DNA of 64,000 nucleotides, from the NCBI RefSeq assembly GCF_038396675.1, contig NC_088921.1, positions 14,082,001 to 14,146,000 on the forward strand, in the 5' to 3' direction. The DNA is from Hydra vulgaris. Its lineage: Eukaryota; Cnidaria; Hydrozoa; Anthoathecata; Hydridae. The position numbers were made by a program, and so were the translations under genes. Shown here one piece after another: positions 35,002 through 45,641 of the stretch; the first letter of the stretch is position 1, and each line of letters starts with the position of its first letter. The notes beneath the pieces were generated by a model. That model had not been told where the DNA came from. It saw only the letters and a list, made by a program, of their open reading frames with translations, and ran no database searches.

Positions 35002-35309
35002 TTTGTCTTATGATATATAATAATTTTGATATGTATGTTCAATCTTTGTTTTATACTTATTGAAATTTGTTTCTATTTATCTAAGTACTGTTTTAATATT
35101 TTTATGTTAATTTTTTACGTTCTCTTATTGTAAAAAGGCGTTATTATAATACTTTATGTACTCTGTTTTGTAAAAGGCTTCTGACGATAAGATCATTTGA
35201 TCTTCTTTTAGAAGCCTTGTTTGTATTTGAAAAAAATATGTAATTTATATATATTACGTCAAATGTAAACAAAAACTTACGAAAAAAAAAAAAAAAAGGA
35301 AAAAAAAGG
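35002..35309 (+). mobile_element. 3' UTR and A-tail of LINE-B copy 3
   Basis: A stem-loop at 35176-35216 (GGCTTCT...AGAAGCC enclosing AAGATCATTTGATCTT) sits near the 3' end, and A-rich DNA at 35281-35309 may be the tail. A related stem occurs at 22540-22590. Such 3' stems are commonly recognised by LINE RTs (family knowledge; function here is inferred). 35310-35712 shows nothing further. Confidence 0.6.
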
Positions 35310-35712
35310 TAATATGAGCACTTTTGCTACTTTTTTAAAACCTCAGCGTTTTTAAGAAAAATTTTGAGTGCCTAAATATCTAATTGGATAAGTAGTGATC
35401 CCAAAAAAATGTGTATTTGCAAAAATTTTTGATCCAGCGATATTGCTTTAATAATAATACCCTAATATATCCACAATTTCTCTATATTCTGGAACCAAAG
35501 TCATTCAATAGTTAAGCTTTAGCTTTATAAAAGAACACATGAAAAAATTAAACTAAACGTTTAAAAATTGGATAAATTTGATAATAATATAATAAGTTTT
35601 AAAAGATTATTTAGTTTTTATTTCTAATTAAACAGTTTATCAACTTCTAACCTAATATAAGTTAAGAAAAGAAATATATATGTATATATGCCAAATCAAC
35701 ACAGCTGAACTT

Positions 35713-35817
35713 AGTTGGCGCAACGGTAATGGATTTCCATTTGGCTTACAGTTTTTGGCATAATTAGTATGCCAAAAACTGTAAGCCAAATGGAAATCCA
35801 ATACCGTTGCGCCAACT
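35713..35817. repeat. Giant hairpin with 49-bp arms
   Basis: Arms 35713-35761 and 35769-35817 are complementary at 48 of 49 positions (outer part AGTTGGCGCAACGGTA) around a 7-base loop. The outermost AGTTGGCGCAAC is the same word used in the adjoining tandem array. Confidence 0.92.
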
Positions 35818-36206
35818 AACGCAAAATGCTGTTAGACCAACTGCAAATCTAATGCAGTTGGGACTAAACAAATAAAGTTGGCCCAACTTCAATTTTCAAT
35901 GCAGTTGCGCCAACTATTGCAAAATGTGGTTGGTACAACTGCAAATCCAATGCAGTTGCGCCAACTAATGCAAAATGTTGTTGGTCCAACTGCAAATGCA
36001 ACGCAGTTGCGCCAACTAACGCAGTTGGCCCAATAGCAAATCCAATGCAGTTCGGCCAACTGAACCAAAATGCTGTTGGCCCAACCGCAAATTTAATGCA
36101 ATTCGGCCAACTGAAACGAAATGCTGTTGGCACAACTTCAAATCCAATTCAGTACGGCCAACTTACGCAAAATGCTGTCGGCCCAACAATACTGGCTGCT
36201 TGGGTA
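35818..36206. repeat. 51-bp tandem array (GCAAAATGCTGTTGGCCCAA...)
   Basis: About seven units, most of 51 bp, contain GCAAAATGCTGTTGG, CCAACTGCAAATCCAATGCA and GTTG(C/G)GCCAACT. Because 51 is divisible by three, the minus strand stays open for 89 codons as a 17-residue repeat (GPTAFWFSWPNCIGFAI); this is a by-product, not a gene. The right edge, TACCCAAGCAGCCAGTATTG on the minus strand, recalls the edge of 29466-30025, so hairpin plus array are probably one element. Confidence 0.85.
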
Positions 36207-36419
36207 ATTAGTTAAGTTTAAAAACATATTAACAATTAATTAAATTTAAAAACATGTTAATAATTAGTTAAATTTGAAAACATATTAATAATTAGCAGTG
36301 CTATATTTACTATTTTGGGGACCCTAGACTGAATAAAATTTTCTCCCAAAAAATAAGCAAAAATTAAATGTGGTACAAAAAACTTTATAAAAAATTTGTT
36401 CAAATTAAAAAAAACTTTT

Positions 36420-38980
36420 TTTCTTATTTTTTCCATAACCAATTAAATCATCGAAATTGATTTCTTGATCAACTTTACTAGATAAGTATTGCCAACAAAA
36501 CTTGAGACATAGAAAATCGATGACTGGATTTTATTCAACTTCAACTTTGAAAAAGATCTTTTTCCAATTTTTTCTCCTTGACAATTTTATAAACTTCCTG
36601 ATTCAAATTGGAATTTTCGCTGGAGGCTTTCACGAACAATGTAGATGTTTGTAGATTTATGTTGAATAAATTTATGTCATTATACAATTTAACGATTTCG
36701 ATGACTTTAGCTTTCAAATTTTCCTCGTCAATTCGAACGTCAATCAGAAAATCAAATTTGAGTGACAAGTCTTTGTAAATTTCAGATTTCTGCTTCAAAT
36801 TTTCGATCACACTTTTGATTAAAGTTGAAAATACTTTTCTTTGAAATTCTCTCTAGAAGGAGATGTCACAAAATCAGTTTCTTTGCCTGAATTTTCATCA
36901 AAAATATTTTTCTTCGATCTTTTCCTAGTAAATTTGTAATTGACATCTGGAAGAATATATTTTGTTTCCTTTGCAATTTGATTAAGCTGATCTCCCAAGG
37001 TTTTAAAATAATTAATCAAAGACGATCAAAGTGACGCACAAGTATCTAGTGTTAACTTAGAATTTTGTAAGGATTGAGAAACACTGTTAATTCTGTGTTA
37101 ATAATGTGGGACAAAATCCAAGATTTTGTCATACATTACGGTTTGAAAAACGAACTCAAGTTCCCCCATTTTTTCTAACATATTTTGAGCCTCTGCCCTG
37201 CAGAGCCCTGCTTTTGGCAATCACTTCCAAAGACTGGAGGACTTGAGAAAAATTGTTTGAAATCACTTTCACTAAGTTTGAATGAGCATTCCATCTAGTT
37301 TTAGACAAAGTTTTGAGTGATCGAGTACTGTGCTTAGTTAATATGTTCCATCTTTTGGTTGAGTATTCAAAGAAATTATATATTTTCTAGATGCAAAAAA
37401 ATTCACATGTTCTATGGAGGAGTTCACATTTGCAGCTTTTACTAAATTCAAAGAATGCCCTGACCATTGAAGGGATTGAGCAAATTTACTTTTTATTTAA
37501 AATAATCGCCTGCATTCTTTTATATTTTCCTGCCACGTTTAGCGTATTGTCGTAAGATTGGCTTTTGCAACCTGAAAAATTGCTTCCACACCGTTAAGTC
37601 AAAAAAATTGAATACAGTTTCACCAAGAGAACTACCACTGTGAGCTTCGATTTTGATAAAATATTAAGAGTCTTTCCTGGTTTCTTTTTTTGGCTTTTTC
37701 GGCTTCGTCTCTTAGGACGTCTGGCGTTGAGTCTACAGAAAGACCAAAATATTTAGATTGCTTAATACCATCAATTATTGATGAAAATCCTTTTTTGCCA
37801 TTAATTGTATAATTATTTCACAAACTGTTTTGATAGATACAATGAACAACTAGATCTTTGATTTCCATATTTTTGAATGCGTTCTGAGAGAAAGGAGTCA
37901 AGTTTAGCAATTAGTTCCAGTAGTCCCATGAAGTTCCCGATATTTTTTTTTACAAAAATCTCATTAGAACCTTTAAATACTAAACTTCTTACAGCCAATG
38001 TACAAATTACCGCAACAACCTTTTCCAAAACTTTCCGCCAGTAAGCTTGCTCTATCAAAATCTCATTTTCTAAATTACATTTCAAAGTATTTATAGTTTT
38101 TCTAGTTAAGTAGGATATAAAAGCATTTCTGCGATCAACAGAATTTTCATGATCAATGTCGAAGCATTTTTTCAGTCCTTCAAGTTGCGCTAATTAAATC
38201 GTCATAAACGTAAATCGTTTGGATTGGCTGCTTATATAAAACAATTAAATGTAAATTGTTTGGATTGGCTGCTTATATATAACAATTAATGTCCCCTTTG
38301 GGAATATATATAAATAGCGTGCTTATTAGAGCCACGCGCGCTTGAAATAACTTATCAAATAACAACGGAATCAAACAACTCTTCTACTACTAGCTGTAAT
38401 CTACAACACCTTATTCGTGTTTATCGCATATTTGCATATACTTATTAATTATAATAAATTGTACTCGTTTTACAATACGACTCCTACGTAAAACAACACT
38501 TAAATCCATATGTAGCGAGAGCAACGGTAGACGACTTGAATAGTTAGCATACAAACCAATCTACCAGTGAGCAGAGAACACATTAACCACTACAGTAGGT
38601 CTCAATTGACCCTTTTCTTCAAAAAGAAAAGTTTTTGGTACAATAACGATCTTGATCTTTATACAATTGATTAGAGGTCTAAAATTTACCATTGATATGT
38701 TGAAATTCACTCACTCTCAATCTCAGATTTTTTTGTCAGTTTATAATTCAAACACGCCTGGGCAATCTGCTTCTTGTTCATTTCCTATTATTTGTTCTTC
38801 ATTATTTTTCCCGCTAAAAACATTTTCCGGTGCCACAAGTTCTGGACTAGAAATTTTGTTGTCCTGATCATTGGTAGAAGTTGAGGAATTTCTTTTTCAA
38901 ACATTAGCTCCAACTTGAGAATTTTCTTAACTAATCTATTTTTGAAAAACTTTCTCTTGTAGTTTGGCAGCTCCACTTAC
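36420..38980 (-). pseudogene. ZMYM1-like hAT transposase relic
   Basis: Reading leftward from about 38976: a basic leader (MELPNYKRKFFKNRL), NEEQIIGNEQEADCPGVFEL, then FDIDHENSVDRRNAFISYLT and YWRKVLEKVVAVICTLAVRS with NFMGLLELIAKLDSF (38090-37813), as in ZMYM1-type hAT proteins. Middle segments at 37800-37030 are frameshifted. Near the C-terminus come INYFKTLGDQLNQIAKETKY, ENLKQKSEIYKDLSLKFDFL and INFDDLIGYGKN (about 36440). The usual NCSAERSFS dimerisation motif is missing. More than ten stops or shifts make it non-functional. Confidence 0.8.
38195..38595. mobile_element. LTR-like insertion within the hAT-C transposase
   Basis: The transposase reading ends at about 38190 and resumes near 38600. 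The interval has a tandem 42-bp duplication (AAATTGTTTGGATTGGCTGC, 38205-38285), a TATA-like ATATATATAAATAG at about 38305, and GC-rich GAGCCACGCGCGC just downstream, as expected of a promoter in a solo LTR. No target duplication or TG...CA boundary could be fixed. Confidence 0.35.
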
Positions 38981-39994
38981 ATAATTTCATTTTATTGTGA
39001 TTTTTTTCTGCAAAAACAATGTTTATAAAAATGATTATGTTGTAAAAATGTTATTTGATTTTTTGTTTTAGTTTTATTATTTTACAACCTAGTTTTACTT
39101 CTTTCCATCAAATTTATTAAGCTTATGAACAATTTTGCCAAACTTACTGCATTTTTACTACCAAACTTACTGCATTTTTACAACCTTTTGATTTTTTACA
39201 AAAAATCAAAAGGTTGAACAACAAAACAATTGAAATACACTCAAAAAATAATTGAGATGTCATTGTGAATGGTTCACAAAACACCCTGAAAAAAACTTTT
39301 GTTTTAAAAGTCATACACCAAAGTCACCTGTACGATTAAATCAAAAGTATTTTATCTAAATTTTATAGCTAACTACTGCAATTGTGTATATGTTAAATTC
39401 AAGTTAACTGTTTTAAATCAGAAACAGAATATTTTTGTATTTATGCAACTTTGGGGGCCCCGAATCAATGAAAATCATAAAATGTTTATATTGTATACCA
39501 TAAAATGTTAGTAATGATCAAAAAAAGATTGCTGAAAGTTTTAACCATTATTATAGTATCTTTTAATCGCTTGATTAGTGAATAAAATTTTTGTCAGCAA
39601 GAATAAATTTTAAATTAAAAAATACACGAAAGTTGGTATTGTACTCTTTTGTATTTATTTTTGGTTAGTTATTATACTTCTGCATAAAATTATCTATCTA
39701 CAAAAAATTAGAAAAAGAATTTAACTTTTTGTAAATATCTACATTTTTTGTAATTATCTAACTTTTTGTATATATCTACTTAGTAAATAATTTGTGTATG
39801 CAACGCACCATTACATCCGACTTAGACATCATTTTAATAGAAATTGTAAAAGTTAATTACATCATTACTATTGCTGCTATAGAAGTGCGGACCTCACGTA
39901 ATAAATTGCATCAATATTAATAAAATAGTGTCAGTAAGACCAAAAACACAAAATTTGTTATATTTCACATTTTGTGTTCAATCAAAAACTATAA

Positions 39995-42900
39995 ATGGTT
40001 ACTGCGAAAGAACATAAGGCTTTGGAAAACAGGTTTCTTACATTAGAAACTAAATTAAACCAAGTTGTTTCCAATCTCCAAATACGAGTTCAGATCCTAG
40101 AAACCAACCTCGCAGCAAAGGATGCTATTATCGCAAAACTCAACCTTGATTTAAAAAATCTTGACTCGAAGGCTGAGATGATAACCTGCAATGCTCCTTT
40201 GAAATCTTACGCCTCAGTTTTAAAAAAATCTTCTATAGAAACTCACAGAGTAATAAATATGGTTGCTGCAGATTCTAAAGATAGAATATATCGCGCATCT
40301 TATATAATCGTTGTAGGCCTAAAAAATTCTGACACAAAAGACGACAAAGCTATCGTCTCAGATTTTTTCAACGTATGCGGGGTAGTAAATCAGATCAAAA
40401 CCGTTTGCCGCTTGCATACAACCAATAAAAAAACAAAAACGAACTGAACCTGATAAAAATATCACTAGAAAACAAAAATATCATAAAGCTATGTCATTTG
40501 AAGGCGTTTTTGTATGCCAAGACAGAACACCAGCACAGCAAACCGAATTTGCTGAACTACGTAATAGGATGAAAGCGCTAAATAAAGAATTAAATGAAGC
40601 CGAACTCCTTGACCTACCATTTCGAATTGTTATACACCGCAGAACTGGCCAAATCTGCTGCATCAACGTCACTGAGTCAACCGCCCAAAAAATATGTGTT
40701 TTCGAATCTGCTAAAAAAGCACTTAAAAAATTTAAAAAGCAAAATAAAAGCCCTGACCAAAATTGATGACAACCCATACCTTTACCTCGCACCTTAAAAC
40801 CTATTAACAGAATCCTAAACTGTGCTTATTTTAATGCAGGACCATTAAACAAAAAATTAGTAAACCTACACAGCCTACTCCAATATGGAAACCTTCACAT
40901 TGTCCTTATTACAGAGACTTGGCTCAACAATACCACTCCTGACTCATTACTGTTAAACGGCAACAGTTTTAATCTGTTTCGATATGACTGTGACGACAAA
41001 GGTGGCGGCTCACTTATATTAGTACGCAGTGATATCCATTCAGTTCAAATTCGGGACGAAGTTCCCGACAATCTTCATAACTCTGAAATTACCTGCGTCA
41101 ACGTTAGTGCTTCACAAAACCTTGGAAAGACAAGATTTATGTGTGTTTACCACCCTTCTTGTGCAGCATCAAAGATTTCTAAAACCAAATCCATGTGCAG
41201 GTTTCTTTGCATACTTCTGTCAACGTGTGTTTCTACTTGTGTAATAACAGGTGATTTTAACTTACCACGTAAACTGGTCAATTCCTATTGGTTTTGGTAA
41301 TGCGTGTCATGACTTTTTTGTTGAAACTTGTTCTGTAAATGCTCTCACCCACTATGTTGAAACTTGTTCTGTAATGCTCTGCACTATCTAATTTAATTGT
41401 ATTTCCAAAAGTTGTAAAAAATCAAGTATACGCAACTTCTTTAAGGCCGATTATAACTCGATTCAAAATGACTTACTAAATGTAAATTGCTTTATGTTGA
41501 CCAAACAAAACCAAGATATTGAATCCTTCTAGCAATCTATTTATGATGTCTTGAACTCTTCTATTTCTTCCAACGTTCCAGTGCTTTGTTCTAAAATAAA
41601 CCATGTTCAACCCCTTGCTATCCGCAAATTAGCGTCCGAAAAACGTATTTTGTACAGACATTATAAAAGATCACATAATATCTCCGTTCTTGCCGATTAA
41701 AAGAGTTGTTCTCGTTGTGCTGTGATTATTAAAAGTTGCATTGCTAAAGAAAAAAACAAACTTAATGCAATTTTACTCCTACGTTAAGTCCAAATCAACC
41801 CGGCTAAACCCTGTTTCGCCTCTTGTAAAATCCGACGGCCTTCTTTGTATTGATGATTTTGAAAAATCGACCCATCTTCAATAACTATTTTGCTTATTTA
41901 ACTTTATTACCATTTATTAGTTATGGCTTCCTAAAACGCAGATCTAAACGCACACAAATGTTAGCTTCTTTAAATGAATGGACCACACTGTTAACGAGCA
42001 TAAGGTAATTGATATAATCTATATTGATTTCGAAAAGGCCTTTGACTGTTTCACATCGCAAATTATTGCACAAATTAAAATCTCGCGGCATAAAGCATAA
42101 ACTTCTATACTGGATTACAAACTTTTTAACTGACCGTTCTCAAAGTGTTTGCATTAGTAACTCTTACTCAAATTATGTTCCTATCAAGAGTGGAATACCC
42201 CAAGGAATTGTATTGGCTCTCAATTTATTTTTAATATTTATCAACGGTGTAATTTCCATTGTTGAGGGTGACTGCGGAATAAAGCTGTTTGGAGATGACA
42301 GCAAATTATGCCCAGCGAGAGATAAAAATACAATCATTAATGCAAACCTTGTAAATTCCTTAAAAAACTTTTCCGATTGGTCAACTTATTGGCAACTAAA
42401 AATAGCGTTTAATAAATGTTCTCACATATGTTTTGGAAAGTCTTCATTACCTGTTCCCTCGTACTCATTTTTCCAGATACCGCGATAAAGACGGTTAACA
42501 GTATTGATGAAATTGGTATTACTGTATCATCTTATACAAAATTCTCCAAGCATTGTTCTTGTATTGCCAAAAAAGCCTACTCTTGTCTTTACTCACTTAT
42601 CAAAACTTTTATGAGTAACAATCCTCTCCTAGTAATATAATCTCCTAGTAAAAGCCTACAAAGTTTATATACGACCTATCTTAGAACCTTGCAGCCCAGT
42701 GTGGAGCCCTTATCTTCTAAAAGTTATTCGTTGTATCGAAATAGTCCAAAGATATTTCAGCAAAATTACCTGTAAAAGATGCCATAGAACTTATTCTGAT
42801 TATTCATCGAGACTAATTCTTCTAGATCTCGATTCTCTTGAATACCGTAGAATCAAATTTGATCTTTTTGTGGTAGACAAAATTGTACACAATCTGGTCG

Positions 42901-43245
42901 ATTTACCTCTATGTAATTTCTTTACCTTTTCCAACTGTCACTACAGCACTAGATGTCACACCAAAAAATTTATATCACGTAATATATGTACAAATGACTC
43001 TCGTAGATTCTTCTTCATCAAAAGGACTATAAAATTATGGAATTCCTTACCAACTCACTTTGTTGATTCTCCTTCACTATCTATGTTTAAAAGAAAATTA
43101 AATATTTATGATTTAAAACGTAATTGTGTACTTTATTAATTATATTGCAAATATCTATGTATAATTTTATATTAGTGGTGTTACGTAAGTGTAATCTTGT
43201 AATTACCTGTCTCACCTTTTTGTATGGTTTTCAATGCAAATAAAC

Positions 43246-43246
<1 letters not shown>
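39995..43246 (+). pseudogene. LINE-D: ORF1, endonuclease and RT, decayed full-length copy
   Basis: ORF1 (39995-40447) starts MVTAKEHKALENRF and has a coiled coil (residues 5-60). After a frameshift it continues at 40491-40766 with GVFVCQDRTPAQQTEFAELR. ORF2 begins near 40833 (FNAGPLNKKLVNLHSLLQ), with endonuclease motifs LITETWLN and GDFN (about 41250). RT segments: IDIIYIDFEKAFD, SGIPQGIVLALNLF, and a catalytic box FGDDSK (Ala to Gly, both Asp kept). The C-terminal part 42699-43139 ends LWNSLPTHFVDSPSLSMFKR with TAA at 43137. At least eight stops or frameshifts disable it. It lies inside hAT-C, so it inserted later. Confidence 0.85.

Positions 43247-43285
<39 letters not shown>
43247..43285 (+). 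repeat. (TTA)n tail of LINE-D
   Basis: Thirteen TTA units directly follow AATAAACG at the 3' end of LINE-D. Some LINE clades use such simple tails instead of poly(A). hAT-C sequence resumes immediately after. Confidence 0.85.
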
Positions 43286-43286
<1 letters not shown>

Positions 43287-43373
43287 AACTTGATCAAATT
43301 TGAGGATTTGGGGGTTCTAAAATTGCATGGACCTAGGATGCAGCCTTTGGCTAAATCCGGTACTTGTAATTAG

Positions 43374-45370
43374 TTTGATAATCACAATAGTTCTAGTCCA
43401 AGATCTGCTTTAATTTTGAAAATCTGCTTCAAAATAGCTTGAAAGAGTCATTATTATCATTCTTGGATTCCATGGTATATTCTCCATTTCAGTAAATAAA
43501 TTCAAAATACTTCTGTAAACATGGAAAATATTATAGAGTTTTCTTATTTAGGTCTTTTGCATAAATATCCAATTTTTTTAAAACAGATTTTAAGTTTTTT
43601 TAAATACTTAAAGGAATTTTTCCAAGTCTCTGATATTTCCCAAGTGGTCACCAGGCTTACGTTGGACGTCCTAAGGACATCCTATGGACTTTTTTAAGTT
43701 GTACTCACCTGGGTTTTATTAATTTTTTAAAAATATTGTGGTATACCACAAAAAATCATCAAGCCATTTAATCTAAGACGATTGGTTTACTCAGGGTTAA
43801 CTGTGATTTTCATGAAAAGAAAATTTTCAATGAATGTTTTCATTGAAAATATTAATATATGACATCATTCATACAAATATTTTTTATGAATTCAATGAAA
43901 AATTTCAATGAAAAGAAAAAAAATTTCTCAGTTTAGCAAAAAAAGGATTTAAGACTCGGCCAAGACTAAGCTAGAAAACTTTGTTAAATATAAATAGCTC
44001 TAAATACTAATTTCCATTCCGGATAACAATAACAAAAGTTCACGCATGTTGAAACACTTGTTGAAACAAGTGGTGCTTGTTAAGAGCAGGTGCCGTTATA
44101 TAATTTACAACTTTAGTAACAACCAGCTAAACATTAGAAAAAGCTAGTAACCCATTTTTTAAACAAAGCACTTATTGATGGATAAATCAATTGAGTTAAA
44201 TTAATTGATGCCTTATAAATTTACTAGGTTGTGAAAGCCAATGTTTTTATTTATCATTTTTAAAGCACCATCTGTAGGTAAAGAAATATATTTTAACGCA
44301 AAATATCCTCTGTTTAAAAATTCTTCTTAAACTTTTCCTATAATATGGCTTTCTTTAGTTGTTTGTGTCAAATTTAATAGTTGTTCTCATTCTTATCGTA
44401 TAATTTTATTTGTATTTAGCAATGACAGTTAGATTTACTCGATCAAATCTATCAGTATTTTCAACCAAAATTATTAAAAGTACATCTGTACTCAATACAG
44501 CAAATGTAAAAAAATGAATTATTTAGTATTAATTTATTTCCAAAGTAAATATCAAATCTGTATTTTAGTTTTGTCAATCATTGAACATCTTTGGCTGTAC
44601 GCTGTTTTGTTTTACTAGATTTGAAACCACTGAAAAAGCTACCTTAAACCAAAGAAAAGAAATAATTTTTTTTTTCTTCGAATTAAGACAGTTTTTTCAA
44701 CAAGAACCTTGCCACATTTCGCTTGCACTCTTTTTCTTTATTCTTTTTTATTCTTTATAGATGTTATAGTGTCTTCGGAAGGAGTTGGTGACAGCATTTT
44801 TAAAACAGTAGCTCAAAGTTTACGATGAGGAGAGTGATTATCTTTTGTATTTTTCAACGCCACCAGATCTATTTTGCCAGTTTTTGACGCAACTAACGGA
44901 TAGAATCTGTTGTCAGATTCTAAACTTTTTCTGTTCACTTTTAGCCAACCTAATCTCAGTAAAGTTGTAAAAATTGCTAACGTATTGCGTTAATAACATT
45001 AATGAGGTTTAGTTAACTGTTAAACTAATTACTGATAACTTTATTTGCGACAACTTTTTTTTTCAACTACCATTATTATATATTTCAAAAAAAGTAACAA
45101 TTATAATATTTACATGTTTTCATAATAAAATAAAATAATTCTAAGGAAATTCCCTGAAGACTACAAAAAAATAACAAAATAAATAAAAACTAAAAATTTA
45201 AAAAGCAAATTTATAAAACACTCATTTACCTTTTGAGGTCTACTGTTTAGTGAAATTTACAATCTATAGTAGTTAACTTTGTTTATTATTTCATAATTTT
45301 TTTATTCTACTTTTTTTATTTTTTTTATTTTTTGGTTTTAAATGTTAGTATTATCAATTTTACATTTAAT
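43374..45370. other. Gene-poor stretch with a possible coding relic
   Basis: 43640-43730 has a GTTGGACGTCCTAAGGACAT block that looks like a transposon end. 43800-43930 repeats TTTTCAATGAAA words in both orientations. Minus strand about 44990-44700 reads DNRFYPLVASKTGKIDLVAL and MLSPTPSEDTITSIKNKKE in shifted frames, an unrecognised, probably transposon-derived relic. Nothing else was seen. Confidence 0.35.
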
Positions 45371-45420
45371 AATCGGTATAATCGGTATAATCGGTAAAGT
45401 CGGTAAATATTGGTAAATCA
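45371..45420. repeat. 9-bp tandem repeat AATCGGTAT
   Basis: About five units, decaying to the right (AGTCGGTAA, ATATTGGTAA). The next 220 bp before the pogo element show nothing. Confidence 0.8.
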
Positions 45421-45641
45421 GTTTTGTTAATTATGAGATCATTTAGTTTTTTCTTCAGGGCAATAAAATTATTCAGTTTAGTAAGTTCTATATTTTGAGA
45501 TATTATTTTGTTGTATAATCAGAGGTCATCGAATACAATTGAAAATCTCAATAATTTTTTTTTTTTTATGGGCAATATGAAATTTCCTGTTCCACGTGTG
45601 ATCTATATTTGTTGGCGTTGATTTGAAAAAAGTTTACAATA

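Larger units (their letters stand above)
36296..43365 (-). mobile_element. hAT-C: ZMYM1-type hAT transposon, split by LINE-D
   Basis: The left end CAGTGCTATATTTACTATTT and the right end (minus strand AAGTACCGGATTTAGCCAAA) are decayed inverted termini, each followed by a G/C-rich TTTGGGGACCCTAG / GGATTTGGGGGTTC patch. ATAATTAG at 36288-36295 and GTAATTAG at 43366-43373 agree at 7 of 8 positions, as an old hAT target duplication would. The interior holds a minus-strand hAT transposase relic, and a LINE with a (TTA)n tail splits the element near its right end. The native length would be about 3.8 kb. Confidence 0.65.

Noticed and set aside
35864..36133. 89-codon minus-strand frame with a 17-residue repeat
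   Set aside because: Explained by the 51-bp unit length; no start context or family motif, and the DNA repeat is palindromic in style.
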